A stretch of DNA of 49,185 nucleotides from an uncultured Sulfitobacter sp. (GTDB lineage: Bacteria; Pseudomonadota; Alphaproteobacteria; Rhodobacterales; Rhodobacteraceae). Shown here piece after piece: positions 17,546 to 26,256 of this stretch (positions are counted from its first letter, which is position 1; each line of letters opens with the position of its first letter). Location: contig NZ_CANMQS010000013.1 of the NCBI RefSeq assembly GCF_947500075.1, positions 1 through 49,185 of the forward strand, given 5' to 3'. The position numbers and the translations under genes are program-made. Below the pieces are notes generated by a model, which was not told the origin of the DNA, made no database searches, and saw only the letters and a program-made list of their open reading frames with translations.

Positions 17546-18614
17546 AGACCACACTGCTTTTGGCAGCGACCACGAACGCCCGCCCCTGTTGCCCGACCGC
17601 CATCCCGAACCGGATGTCTTTGTCTGCGATGTCTTTGATGCGGTGCCCAAAGGCGATCTGGCTTCAATGGAGCATCCGATCTTCTCGCTCTCCACCAAGC
17701 CCGACACGCGGCTGCGCCGCTATGAACAAGGCCCGCATTTTGTGGAGGTGGCCCCATCGGTCAAAGGGCTGGCCACCGTGCATGACCGCGACATCCTGAT
17801 CTACTGCATCAGCCAGATCATCTCAGCGCTGAACGAAGGCCGGCAGGTGGACCGCACGGTGCGGCTCAAGGCCTATGACCTCTTGAAAGCCACCAACCGG
17901 ATGACCAACGGGCAGGCCTATGACGGTTTGCGCGCCGCGTTGGAGCGGCTGCGCGGCACCACGATCTCCACCAACATCAAAACCGGCGGCACCGAAACGC
18001 TGGATGTTTTCGGCCTGATTGAACGCGCGCGCATCGTGCGCGAAACCCGCGACGGGCGCATGCAGGAGGTGGAAATTGTTCTCTCCGACTGGGTCTTCAA
18101 CGCCATTGAGGCCCGCGAGGTGCTGACGCTCCACCGTGATTACTTCCGCCTGCGCAAACCGCTGGAGCGGCGGATGTATGAGCTGGGCCGCAAGCATTGC
18201 GGGCATCAGGCGACATGGTCCATCGGGCTGGACCGGCTGAAGGAAAAATGCGGTTCCAACTCCACCCTCAAGGAATTCCGGCGGCTGGTGAAAACCATCG
18301 TCACCCAGGACCTCAAACACCACCACATGCCCGATTACGCGGTCACGTTGGTCGAACGCGAGCATGACGTGGAAAAGGTTGTCTTCACCAACCGCCGGAC
18401 GATGAAGACGCTTGGCACCACCGCCACGCCGCCCCCGCCCCTGCCAGGCGAAGTCTTCGACGCCGCCCGCCAGATCGCACCCGGCTGGGACGTGCATGCA
18501 ATCGAAGCGGACTGGCGCGCGTGGTGTGCAGAGAAGGACCTCAGCCCGCACAGTCCGGGCCAGCATTTCCTGAAGTTCTGCGCCAGCTGGGTGGACCGGC
18601 GCGGGGAGCCTTGA
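17529..18614 (+). CDS. repA: Replication initiator RepA (RPA family), replicon 1
   Basis: 361 aa, similar along its length to the second initiator at 22052-23119: LLPDRHP near the start, SMEHPIFSLSTKPDTRLRRYE, KGLATVHDRDILIYCISQI, VLTLHRDYFRLRKPLERRMYEL, and a C-terminal APGWDVHAIEADWRAW block. This is the RPA plasmid initiator family of Rhodobacterales. It should bind the iterons at 17392-17545 and open the adjacent A/T-rich DNA. The GTG start at 17529 lies at the first base of the last iteron, so bound initiator would cover its own translation start, implying autoregulation. No partition genes adjoin this copy. Confidence 0.9.
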   Translation: MGEISKDHTAFGSDHERPPLLPDRHPEPDVFVCDVFDAVPKGDLASMEHPIFSLSTKPDTRLRRYEQGPHFVEVAPSVKGLATVHDRDILIYCISQIISALNEGRQVDRTVRLKAYDLLKATNRMTNGQAYDGLRAALERLRGTTISTNIKTGGTETLDVFGLIERARIVRETRDGRMQEVEIVLSDWVFNAIEAREVLTLHRDYFRLRKPLERRMYELGRKHCGHQATWSIGLDRLKEKCGSNSTLKEFRRLVKTIVTQDLKHHHMPDYAVTLVEREHDVEKVVFTNRRTMKTLGTTATPPPPLPGEVFDAARQIAPGWDVHAIEADWRAWCAEKDLSPHSPGQHFLKFCASWVDRRGEP

Positions 18615-18748
18615 CGAGACATGCCCATCCCCCCTGCCACATAAACACCCCGTTATCTGCCTCAAAACCGCGTGATTTTCCCCCATAACCTTGCTATGCA
18701 GCCCCTTGGCACGTTTTCGCCCTCTTTTAGCAAGTACCCAGGTCGCCC

Positions 18749-20368
18749 ATGTCAGAGATGTCTTCACAGACCACCACATCGATGCGCCTGCCCTTTCTGG
18801 GGCGGTATGCCGTCAATCCGGCCGGGCTGATCTGGTTCATCGCGCTGATCCTTGTGGCGCTGCCGATCTTCTGGCTGGGGCTGCAATCGCTGGGGGCGGC
18901 GTGGATCACGCCGGAATACAGCCACGGGCCGCTTATTCCGTTGATTTCGCTCTATCTTTTCCTGCGGGAACTCAGGCAATCTCCGCCGATTGACCGCACC
19001 GCAAAGGTGAATCGCGTGCCCGGCATCATCGTGATGATGCTGGCGCTGGCGCTGGGGATCTTCGGCAATCTGGTGAAAATCCCTGACATCGTCACCTATG
19101 CGCTGATCATCTGGACCGGCGGCGTGGTGCTGACAGGCTTTGGCTGGGACCGGGGCAAGAAGCACCAACTGCCCGTCCTGCACCTGATTTTCATGCTGCC
19201 GCTGCCGCAGTTTGTCTACTGGAAGCTGACGATCGTGTTGCAGCTGATCTCCTCGGAACTGGGCGTGTGGTTCATCCAGCTGGCCGGCGTGCCGGTGTTC
19301 CTGGAAGGCAATGTGATTGATCTGGGCGTCTACAAGCTACAGGTGGCCGAAGCCTGCTCGGGGCTGCGCTACCTGTTCCCGATCCTGAGCTTTTCCTACC
19401 TCTTTGCGATCCTTTACCGCGGGCCGTTCTGGCACAAGGCGGTGATGTTCGCGATGGCCGCCCCGCTGACAGTGTTCATGAACTCCTTCCGCATCGGGGT
19501 CATTGGCGTGCTGGTGAACAGCTACGGGATCAGCCATGCCGAAGGCTTTCTGCATTTCTTCGAAGGCTGGGTGATCTTTGGCGCCTGCATCGGGATGTTG
19601 TTTCTGATGGCGGTGCTGTTGCAGCGGCTGACGCCCAGCCCGCTGGGCCTGCGCGACACGATTGATCTGGACACCGATGGGCTGGGCCATGAAGCCGCAG
19701 GTTTCCTGTCTGTGGGCACCTCGCGCGGGGTGATGGTGGGCACGCTCATGTCGGCCGCGATCACGGCGGCGTTTGTCTTCACCCCGGCCCCCGAAAGGGT
19801 GCTGCCGGACCGGGATAACTTTGCGCTCTTCCCCCGCAATGTGGGCGACTGGCGGTCCTATACGATCCCGCTGGAGCCGGAGATTGCCGGCGTGCTGGGG
19901 GCCACGGATTACATCAACGCGGTCTTCACCAAGGGTGGCAACACCGACACCTATGTGAACTTCTTTGCAGCCTATTATGACAAACAGACCGAAGGGTCCG
20001 GCATCCATAGCCCCGAGGTCTGCCTGCCCGTGGGCGGCTGGGAGGTCTTCTCCATCGACCCCACCCCGGTATCTTTCCCGGACACGGTCTACGGCACCTT
20101 CAACGTCAACCGCGCGGTGATCGAAAAAGGGCTGAGCCGGCAGCTGGTGTACTATTGGTTTGAACAGCGCGGCGCGCGGATGACCAATGATTATCTGGCC
20201 AAGATCGATGTGGTCTATGACAGCCTGACCATCGGGCGCACGGATGGGGCGATGGTGCGTTTTGTCACGCCGATCCTGACCAATGAGAGCGAAGCGGATG
20301 CGGATGCCCGCATGCAGGGTTTCATGGCCGATCTGCTGCCCCGCCTGCCCCGGTATATTCCGGAATAA
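18749..20368 (+). CDS. xrtD: Exosortase with fused EpsI domain (XrtD-like)
   Basis: 539 aa. The N-terminal half has about eight transmembrane helices and the exosortase catalytic set: Cys in [11 protein letters not shown] (about 203), Arg in NSFRIGV (about 247) and His in GFLHFFEGW (about 268). Residues about 330-539 are an EpsI domain ([31 protein letters not shown]). The exosortase/EpsI fusion matches XrtD of Rhodobacterales, which processes proteins with a C-terminal VPLPA-type sorting tag and is tied to exopolysaccharide production. No protein here carries such a tag, so substrates must be chromosomal. It starts 134 bp after rep1; the gap holds TTGACG and A/T-rich patches but no certain promoter. 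Confidence 0.87.
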   Translation: MSEMSSQTTTSMRLPFLGRYAVNPAGLIWFIALILVALPIFWLGLQSLGAAWITPEYSHGPLIPLISLYLFLRELRQSPPIDRTAKVNRVPGIIVMMLALALGIFGNLVKIPDIVTYALIIWTGGVVLTGFGWDRGKKHQLPVLHLIFMLPLPQFVYWKLTIVLQLISSELGVWFIQLAGVPVFLEGNVIDLGVYKLQVAEACSGLRYLFPILSFSYLFAILYRGPFWHKAVMFAMAAPLTVFMNSFRIGVIGVLVNSYGISHAEGFLHFFEGWVIFGACIGMLFLMAVLLQRLTPSPLGLRDTIDLDTDGLGHEAAGFLSVGTSRGVMVGTLMSAAITAAFVFTPAPERVLPDRDNFALFPRNVGDWRSYTIPLEPEIAGVLGATDYINAVFTKGGNTDTYVNFFAAYYDKQTEGSGIHSPEVCLPVGGWEVFSIDPTPVSFPDTVYGTFNVNRAVIEKGLSRQLVYYWFEQRGARMTNDYLAKIDVVYDSLTIGRTDGAMVRFVTPILTNESEADADARMQGFMADLLPRLPRYIPE

Positions 20369-20375
20369 ATTCCGG
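20360..20375 (+). terminator. Short palindrome over the exosortase stop
   Basis: CCGGAAT, AA, ATTCCGG: a 7-bp inverted repeat that includes the stop codon. There is no T-run and the loop is too short to form without opening base pairs, so terminator function is doubtful. Confidence 0.25.
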
Positions 20376-20429
20376 ACACCACGCGGGCGCGGGAGGGTCG
20401 CGGGTCTGGTGTGTGTGGGTCATGGGGAT

Positions 20430-20450
20430 GGTGCGCAGTGAATGCGCACC
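20430..20450. repeat. REP-like palindrome, single copy
   Basis: GGTGCGCA and TGCGCACC pair around GTGAA (8-bp perfect stem), followed by CTACGG. The same unit occurs at 29663-29683 and as an inverted pair at 42647-42771. It is an extragenic dispersed repeat between the exosortase and rhomboid genes. Confidence 0.7.
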
Positions 20451-20506
20451 CTACGGCACCGCCGCCCCCTTGCCTTGAGGACCCCCCTTGCGCCACAACA
20501 TGACCC

Positions 20507-21169
20507 ATGGACCGCCTGCCCCCTGCCCCCTCTCCACGTGCTGACAGCGGGCATTGGGCGCTGGTGCTGCTGCTGGCGCTGACGCTGCTGCCGGAGCTCT
20601 TGCTGCAACTGGCAGACGCAGGGCTGCTGGGCCCGCTGTTTCTGCGCAGGCTGGCCTATATGCTGGGCGCCTTCCAGCCCGACCTGCACGCAGGTCCCGG
20701 ACCGTTCTTTCCCTTCCAGACGCTGACGATGTTCTTCACCTACGGGTTCCTGCACACCGGGCTGCTGCACCTGGCGATCAATGCGGTGGGCCTGTGGGGG
20801 CTGGGGCGGCTTATTCTGGCGCGGCGGCGGCCGGGGACCTTTGTGCTGCTCTACCTGATGTCGATGATCGGTGCAGCGGAGGTCTTTGCCCTGCTGGGCC
20901 CTGCCGGAGAGACGATGGTGGGCGCCTCTGGCGCGCTCTTTGGCCTTTTTGGGGTCTATGCCGCGGATGCGGGGTTTTTCACCCCTGAGAGCCCGCAGGG
21001 CGAGCCTGCGCCGCCACAGGTGCTGCGGCTGGCGGGGGCGACGGGGGCGCTGGTGCTGTCGGATGTGCTGAGCCAGCTGGTGCTGGGCAGCCCGGTGGCC
21101 TGGCAGGCCCATGCAGGCGGATTCGTGACCGGCGCGGTGCTGGCGCTGATCACCCCGCCCCGGACGTAA
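20507..21169 (+). CDS. Rhomboid-family intramembrane serine protease
   Basis: 220 aa with six or so membrane segments and the rhomboid catalytic set: His83 and His88 with Asn92 (HTGLLHLAIN) in helix 2, nucleophile Ser141 in GASGALFG, and His202 in WQAHAGGFVTG. It cleaves membrane-anchored proteins inside the bilayer. Next to an exosortase, it may take part in processing of surface proteins. The ATG at 20507 has no strong ribosome binding site. Confidence 0.85.
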   Translation: MDRLPPAPSPRADSGHWALVLLLALTLLPELLLQLADAGLLGPLFLRRLAYMLGAFQPDLHAGPGPFFPFQTLTMFFTYGFLHTGLLHLAINAVGLWGLGRLILARRRPGTFVLLYLMSMIGAAEVFALLGPAGETMVGASGALFGLFGVYAADAGFFTPESPQGEPAPPQVLRLAGATGALVLSDVLSQLVLGSPVAWQAHAGGFVTGAVLALITPPRT

Positions 21170-21290
21170 AGCGCGGCACGTCGTTTGCGTTAACCCTGTC
21201 CTCAAAAGCACAGGCGCGCCGGGGCATCCTTCCTAATTTGGCCATATTTATCGGCTTTGATGACTTCACCCCGTTCTACAGGAGTGTGTT

Positions 21291-21491
21291 ATGATTGTCG
21301 GCGTTATGATGTTGAGCGTGATCGCGGCCCTCGGGGTGGCACTGACCTCCCTTGTGCTTGGATATGGCCTGGTGGCGACCCTGGGATTTTACATGCTGGG
21401 CGGGGCCTTTGGCATGTTGTCGGTTCTGCTGATCGCCTTTGCCCGGCAATATCAGCAGACAGAGCCCCAGCTGGTGCACAGCAACCCCTGA
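21291..21491 (+). CDS. Small two-helix membrane protein, unknown
   Basis: 66 aa: two hydrophobic segments (about 1-25 and 28-50) and a short polar C-terminal tail ending QYQQTEPQLVHSNP. A good AGGAG lies just upstream of the ATG. I do not recognise it. It follows the rhomboid gene by about 120 bp. Confidence 0.6.
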   Translation: MIVGVMMLSVIAALGVALTSLVLGYGLVATLGFYMLGGAFGMLSVLLIAFARQYQQTEPQLVHSNP

Positions 21492-21830
21492 CCCCTGCTC
21501 CGCCGGTGGGCGGATAGATGCCAAAATAATCGGGGATCGGCACATTTATGCCATCCCCCCACACCGCATAGCGGGTGATCCCCCTTCCCCCCAGGCACAT
21601 GTCCCGGCTCTTTTGATGCGCCATAATACGCTGAAATACCGTTATTTTTCAGAAAATGCGTCAGGTCTCTGAACAAAAAGACAGGCACTTTCCCTTGCGT
21701 TAAGACCATTTTAACCATGCCGCACTACCACTTTGACGTGTGGCTTTGCACTGGACAGCCCCCCCGTCCTGCCTATCTTCAAAAAGTGCGAAGACCGTTT
21801 TTGGGCAACCTGAAAAGGACCGAACAGGGA
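21492..21830. promoter_or_regulatory. 339-bp gap with hairpin and CtrA-type box
   Basis: A 6-bp hairpin TCCGCC/GGCGGA (21499-21514) directly after the small gene may end its transcript. Further on the sequence turns A/T-rich. TTAA-GACCATT-TTAAC at 21700-21714 is an exact full CtrA box (TTAA-N7-TTAAC), about 117 bp before the next ATG. No convincing gene is seen. Confidence 0.5.
21700..21714 (+). promoter_or_regulatory. CtrA-type binding site
   Basis: TTAA, seven bases, TTAAC: exact match to the alphaproteobacterial CtrA consensus, upstream of the small membrane protein at 21831. A second exact match lies at 43339-43354. Confidence 0.5.
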
Positions 21831-22022
21831 ATGTTTGTGATTGGCTTTCTGACAGCTTCTTATCTTGTGGTTGCACTGCTGGCTGCGGTGATGACCTATG
21901 TTGAACAACAGCAGACCGGCGACCGAAGTATGCTGATGAAAACGCTGGGTTTTCTGGCCTGCGCCTTCTGGCCGATCACCTTCCTGACCGTGGCGGTTGC
22001 CGCCCAACGCAGCACCGCCTGA
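21831..22022 (+). CDS. Small two-helix membrane protein, unknown
   Basis: 63 aa: MFVIGFLTASYLVVALLAAV as first helix, a short polar loop, and a second helix ALGFLACAFW-like near residue 40-58 (actual start LGFLACAFWPIT). The ATG at 21831 is preferred to one at 21717 because the protein then begins with the helix and AAAAGGA lies eleven bases upstream. It converges on rep2. Function unknown. Confidence 0.5.
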   Translation: MFVIGFLTASYLVVALLAAVMTYVEQQQTGDRSMLMKTLGFLACAFWPITFLTVAVAAQRSTA

Positions 22023-22051
22023 TCCCTTTTGAACGCGCTTGAGACACCGGC

Positions 22052-23119
22052 CTAGCTGAGCGGGGTCTCAAACCGTTTGCGGCAAAAGCCGATGAACGCG
22101 GCATCGGCATTCTGGGGCGCTGTATCGGTCCAGCTGCGCCACTGCTGTTCCAGCATATGCACATCCCACCCCGGTGCCGCCCGGCGCGCATGGGCGTAGG
22201 TTTCGGCCTGCAACGGCGGGATATGCACCTTGGAGACCGGATCAACCGCCACCACCGTCCCCCTGCCCCGGAAAATCACCATATCGCGCGCCTCATCATA
22301 GGCGACGGTGTAATCGGGCAGATGGTTGTGGGTCGCTATATCACGCAGGGTATGGCGAAAGCGTTTGAGCTCCGTACGGGCGCCTGTGCGTTTGAGCAAC
22401 TTCTCCAGACCAATCTCGAACTCGGGCCGTGCCCCGCACATCTTGCGCGCGATCTCATAGACCCGGCGTTCAATGGGTTTGCGCAGGCGGAAGTAATCGC
22501 GGTGCAGGGTGAGGACGGATTTGCGCCGGATGGAGTTGAAGATCCATTCGGAGATCTGGATCTCAGCCGACAGGATGCGGCCCTTTTCCTCCCCGTTCTT
22601 GCGGTTGATATGGGCGCTTTCAATCAGGTGGAACCAGCCAAGGCGTTCCTCATCCCCCACGGGCACCGGATCAGGCCCCTCCCCTTCGGTGGTGATGTTG
22701 GTCTTGATCACCGTGCCCATCAACCGGTCGAGCGCTTCGCAGAAAGCCTCGTAATCCTTGCCGCCTGTGCCCCGGTTCACAAAGATCAGCAGGTCGCGCG
22801 GATTGAACTGGATGCGGCGTTCGACCTGCTCGCCGCGGTTCAGCCGGTGCATGATCTGGCTGACCACATAGATCAGGATGTCCTTGTCATAGATGGTCGC
22901 CTGCCCCTTGGCCGAGGGGATCACTTCGAGCCATTTGCCATCATGCTCATAGCGCCGCACAGCCGTTTCGGGCTTTTTCGACAGCACATAGAAGGGATGT
23001 TCCATCTGCGGGATCAGATCCTTCAGCACCGCATCTGCGACATCGCAAATGAAGAAATCCGCCTGCGGATGGCGGTCTGGCAGAAGCTGATCCAGGAGAT
23101 TCGGGGTTTCAGGAACCAT
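22052..23119 (-). CDS. repA: Replication initiator RepA (RPA family), replicon 2
   Basis: 355 aa from the ATG at 23119. Same family as the initiator at 17529: LLPDRHPQADFFICDVADAV, QMEHPFYVLSKKPETAVRRYE, KGQATIYDKDILIYVVSQI, VLTLHRDYFRLRKPIERRVYEI and RRAAPGWDVHMLEQQWRSW. It is clearly a divergent paralogue rather than a recent copy. ATG at 23128 and TTG at 23149 are alternatives; none has a good ribosome binding site. The codons just after the ATG (VPETPN) are one iteron of the array at 23098-23310, so the initiator covers its own start. It diverges from parAB, making this the complete replication-partition module of the plasmid. Confidence 0.9.
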   Translation of the reverse strand: MVPETPNLLDQLLPDRHPQADFFICDVADAVLKDLIPQMEHPFYVLSKKPETAVRRYEHDGKWLEVIPSAKGQATIYDKDILIYVVSQIMHRLNRGEQVERRIQFNPRDLLIFVNRGTGGKDYEAFCEALDRLMGTVIKTNITTEGEGPDPVPVGDEERLGWFHLIESAHINRKNGEEKGRILSAEIQISEWIFNSIRRKSVLTLHRDYFRLRKPIERRVYEIARKMCGARPEFEIGLEKLLKRTGARTELKRFRHTLRDIATHNHLPDYTVAYDEARDMVIFRGRGTVVAVDPVSKVHIPPLQAETYAHARRAAPGWDVHMLEQQWRSWTDTAPQNADAAFIGFCRKRFETPLS

Positions 23120-23310
23120 GGGGCACATTCGGGGTATTAGGAACCACAAGTCAAGATGGATTCGGGGTTTCAGGAACCGGGCTGTTTGATTCGGCGTTTA
23201 TTGCGGTTTTGGCGGCGGATGATTCGCAGCTCTTATTCGAAAAAGCGAATCGCGGAGATAAGGAACCGAATCGCGGAGAACAGGAACCGGGATTCGGGGT
23301 TTCAGGAACC
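23098..23310. repeat. Origin 2 iteron array
   Basis: Perfect 20-mers GATTCGGGGTTTCAGGAACC at 23098, 23159 and 23291, a variant at 23127-23145 (with GTATTAGG) and two 21-bp variants GAATC-GCGGAGA-TA/AC-AGGAACC at 23247 and 23268. A partial copy begins at 23188. The array lies upstream of, and runs into, rep2. Each perfect copy and both 21-bp variants contain GANTC, the CcrM methylation site. The sequence is unrelated to the iterons of replicon 1, so the two initiators should be compatible. Confidence 0.88.
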
Positions 23311-23611
23311 GGGGCTTTCAAACTCCCGTTCAGAACCAGAGGCTTAGCGGGAAAACTGAGACCCTAAACACAGATTCAACACATATAAACACACAAATTC
23401 CAAAGCAGGCTTCAATTCACAAAAATCGAATCGGGGATTCGCGGTGAGGGAATCGCATTTGCAATGAAGGGGAATAGAAGCGATTCGATTGGCAATTCGG
23501 GTTCAATTCCCTTTTCACGCGATGTTTCATTTCCAGATCCCGCGACGGGGTACGGTCATTTTGGAGCCCCCCCGAACACCGGTCCGCAGGCAAATCACAC
23601 AGACCACAGGT
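23311..23611. other. A/T-rich origin region with clustered GANTC
   Basis: No gene. The first two thirds are A/T-rich and carry GANTC at 23373, 23428, 23436, 23450 and 23482, continuing the run from the iterons. This is the likely duplex-opening segment of origin 2. The last third is more mixed and featureless. Confidence 0.6.
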
Positions 23612-23802
23612 AAATAGCTATCCTCTATCTTGCAGCTAGCGAGAAGCTACCAGCTATCGCTCCTCCACCCGCACATAGATCAACATTTGGTAAGATAGCC
23701 CCCAGCTATCCGCATCATAAGGCTCTGTGACTTTATGGCTACCATTTGGGTCGCTTCCCGGAAGCTATCCGTTTACAAAAAGATATCCACAAGCTATCAA
23801 AC
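23612..23802. repeat. AGCTATC repeat array, putative centromere (parS)
   Basis: AGCTATC occurs exactly at 23616, 23652, 23704, 23763 and 23792. Near copies are at 23634 (AGCTAGC), 23645 (AGCTACC), 23737 (GGCTACC) and 23781 (AGATATC). An inverted GATAGC at 23694 forms a palindrome with GCTATC at 23705. The array ends about 55 bp before parA. Type Ib partition systems have such repeats bound by the ribbon-helix-helix partner, as centromere and as operator. A DnaA-box-like ATATCCACA is at 23783-23791. Confidence 0.72.
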
Positions 23803-23857
23803 CCGCACGGTCTGCCAGCCGCCACGTCTGTAAAAGCGTTTAGCGAAAGGAAAGATC

Positions 23858-24538
23858 ATGCCCGTTATTGCATTTGCGAACCCCAAGGGTGGCGCCGGGA
23901 AAACTACCGCAGCTTTGTTACTATCGTCTGAACTGGCCGCGCGCGGGGCGCGGGTCATCATCATTGACGCCGATCCCGAACGCTGGATTTCCCAATGGGG
24001 CGGCCTGCCGGGCAAACCCGACAATGTGGAGATCATCGGCGATGTCACCGAAGACGGCATTGTCGATGTGATCGAGGAAGCCGCCGCCCGCACCCAGTTC
24101 GTGATCATCGATCTGGAAGGCACCGCAAGCCTGATGGTCGCCAATGCCATCGGCATGTCCGACATGGTGGTGATCCCCACGCAAGGGGGCTCGATGGATG
24201 CCAAGGGGGCGGCCAAGATGATCCGGCTCATCCACAACCAGGAACGCATGGTGCGCCGTCCGATCCCGCATGGGGTGCTGATGACGCGGACCTCCGCCGC
24301 CTTCGCGTCCCGCGCGCTGAAGAATGTGCGCGCGCAGCTCGACAAGGCGGGCATCGCGGTCTTCACCACACCGATTGTCGAACGCGCGGCCTACCGCGAC
24401 ATCTTTGATTATGGCGGGCTGCTCAGGGATCTGCCTTCCGCGCAGGTGTCCAACCTTGAGAACGCGGGCAAAAACGCCGGGGCCTTCATGAACGAGGTTC
24501 TGTCGAAACTGAAAGACACCATGCGGGGGGCGGCATGA
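23858..24538 (+). CDS. parA: ParA-type partition ATPase
   Basis: 226 aa, the size of type Ib ParA proteins without an N-terminal DNA-binding domain. Deviant Walker A KGGAGKTT (10-17), IIDADPE for the A' motif and FVIIDLEGTA for Walker B. It moves plasmid copies apart together with the downstream DNA-binding partner. AAAGGAAAG lies upstream of the ATG. The next ATG overlaps its stop (ATGA), so both are one translation unit. Transcription starts within the AGCTATC array, which likely acts as an operator. Confidence 0.92.
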   Translation: MPVIAFANPKGGAGKTTAALLLSSELAARGARVIIIDADPERWISQWGGLPGKPDNVEIIGDVTEDGIVDVIEEAAARTQFVIIDLEGTASLMVANAIGMSDMVVIPTQGGSMDAKGAAKMIRLIHNQERMVRRPIPHGVLMTRTSAAFASRALKNVRAQLDKAGIAVFTTPIVERAAYRDIFDYGGLLRDLPSAQVSNLENAGKNAGAFMNEVLSKLKDTMRGAA

Positions 24539-24930
24539 TGGGCCGGGAACGCGCAGATCTGGGGTTCGGCGGGGATGATGGGTTTGACCCGGCGGAATGG
24601 GACGTCGGCACGCCGGCCCCCGCACGTCCCGAAAGCAGCAGCGCCCGCAGGGTGGCCGAAGCCACGGGTTTCCGCAGCCGCGAAGTGGTGCCACCGGCAG
24701 CCGCTGGATCAGCGTCAGGGGCAGGGCAGGGGGCCCCCGCACCGGCCAAACCCCGCCGCCGCCGCACGGGCCGCAACGCCCAGTTCAACCTCAAGGCCCG
24801 GCCCGATACGATTGCGCAATTCTGCGCTGTGGCTGACGCCAAGGGCTGGGGGTTGGGGGAGACGCTGGAATATGCCGTGACGCTACTAGAGCGCGAGTAT
24901 GGGCCAACTGACCCAACGAAAATCGGCTAA
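24535..24930 (+). CDS. parB: ParB-like ribbon-helix-helix partition protein
   Basis: 131 aa. The first 75 residues are Ala/Pro/Gly-rich and probably disordered, as in ParA-stimulating tails. RRRRTGRNAQFNLKARP (from about 74) begins a C-terminal ribbon-helix-helix: a beta strand, then DTIAQFCAVADAKGW and LGETLEYAVTLLERE. This is the expected partner of a short ParA; it should bind the AGCTATC repeats. It overlaps parA by 4 bp. An identification by context and fold only. Confidence 0.72.
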   Translation: MMGRERADLGFGGDDGFDPAEWDVGTPAPARPESSSARRVAEATGFRSREVVPPAAAGSASGAGQGAPAPAKPRRRRTGRNAQFNLKARPDTIAQFCAVADAKGWGLGETLEYAVTLLEREYGPTDPTKIG

Positions 24931-24943
24931 AAAGCACCTTTTT
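24929..24943 (+). terminator. Weak terminator after parAB
   Basis: AAAAAG-CAC-CTTTTT forms an A/U-rich 6-bp stem beginning in the stop codon and ending in a T-run. Thermodynamically weak, but placed correctly. Confidence 0.35.
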
Positions 24944-25047
24944 GGACTGATATCGCACCGCAACACACAAACCGTCTTTCCTATCCGGGGCTGGTCCCCT
25001 AAGCCCTTTCAACGTAACGAGGTTGTGTTGTCCCTGTAGGCGTGTTC

Positions 25048-26256
25048 ATGAAGTCCCGGTCCGATCGTCACATATTGATTGTTGTCGAAAATCTGCCTGT
25101 CCCTCTGGACCGTCGGGTTTGGCTGGAGGCGACGACGCTGCAAGAGGCCGGTTATGAGGTTTCGGTGATCTCGCCCATGGGGCGGGGCTGGGTCGAACCC
25201 TATGAAGTGATCGACGGTGTCCACGTCTACCGCCATTCCGAACCCCCCGAGGCCCATTCAGGGGCCGTGGCCTATGCCCGCGAATATTGCCACGCCATGT
25301 GGCACTGGTTCCGGCTGGCCCGTGTGGTGTGGAAGCGCCGGCGTGTCGATGTCATCCAGGGCTGCAATCCGCCCGATCTGATCTTCCTGCTGGCGCTGTG
25401 GTACCGGATGTGGGGGGTCGCCTATATGTTTGATCACCACGACGTCTGTCCCGAACTGTTCGAGGCCAAGTTCAACAAGCGTGGCCTGCTCTACCGGGTC
25501 ATGCTGATCTGGGAGCGGATGACCTTTGCCTGCGCCTCTGTCTCCATGGCCACCAACGGCAGTTTCAAACGCATCGCGATCGAGCGCGGCAGGATGGCGC
25601 CCGAGGATGTCTTTGTGGTCCGCTCCGCGCCGCGCATTGATACCTTCACCATCGGCCCCGGCGATCCCGCCTACCGCAAGGGTGCGGATATTGTGCTGGG
25701 ATATGTGGGGGTTATCGGCCAGCAGGAGGGGATGGACCTGCTGGTACGCGCCGCTGACCATCTCATTCACAAGCTGGGCCACACAAGCGTGCATTTCGTG
25801 ATCATCGGCTTTGGTCCGCAGCTGGAGGAGGTCCGGCAGGATGTGGCAGATCACGGGCTGGAGAGCCATTTCACTTTCACCGGCCCGCTCTATGGCGAAG
25901 ACCTGCTGGCGGCGCTGAATGTGATCGACATCGGTGTGTCGCCTGATCCCAGGAACCCGATGAACGACATCTCCACCATGAACAAGGTCATGGAATACAT
26001 GACGCTGGAAAAGCCCATGGTGCAGTTCGATCTGACCGAGGGGCGGGTGTCGGCCAATGGGGCGTCGCTCTATGCGCAGGCCAATGACCCGATTGATTAT
26101 GCCGCCAAGATCGCCGAGTTGATCGAGGATCCGGACAAGCGCGCTGAGATGGGCCGCATCGGCCGCAAGCGCGTGATGGAGGATCTGTCCTGGGCCCATA
26201 CCACGCCCGAGCTGCTGGCGGCCTACGACCGGATCTTTGAGAAAAAGGGCGGCTGA
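25048..26256 (+). CDS. Family 4 glycosyltransferase
   Basis: 402 aa GT-B enzyme: IVVENLPVPLDRRVWLEATTLQEAGYEVSVISP split as ENLPVPLDRRVW and EVSVISPMG; FDHHDVCPELFE in the N-domain; GYVGVIGQQEGMDLLV and SPDPRNPMNDISTMNKVMEYM in the C-domain. This MNKVMEYM variant is typical of a GT4 group found in exopolysaccharide clusters (fucosyl- or glucuronosyl-like). ATG at 25048 has GTAGG upstream; a GTG six bases earlier is possible. It stands alone between parAB and the convergent Gtr-like module. Confidence 0.88.
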   Translation: MKSRSDRHILIVVENLPVPLDRRVWLEATTLQEAGYEVSVISPMGRGWVEPYEVIDGVHVYRHSEPPEAHSGAVAYAREYCHAMWHWFRLARVVWKRRRVDVIQGCNPPDLIFLLALWYRMWGVAYMFDHHDVCPELFEAKFNKRGLLYRVMLIWERMTFACASVSMATNGSFKRIAIERGRMAPEDVFVVRSAPRIDTFTIGPGDPAYRKGADIVLGYVGVIGQQEGMDLLVRAADHLIHKLGHTSVHFVIIGFGPQLEEVRQDVADHGLESHFTFTGPLYGEDLLAALNVIDIGVSPDPRNPMNDISTMNKVMEYMTLEKPMVQFDLTEGRVSANGASLYAQANDPIDYAAKIAELIEDPDKRAEMGRIGRKRVMEDLSWAHTTPELLAAYDRIFEKKGG

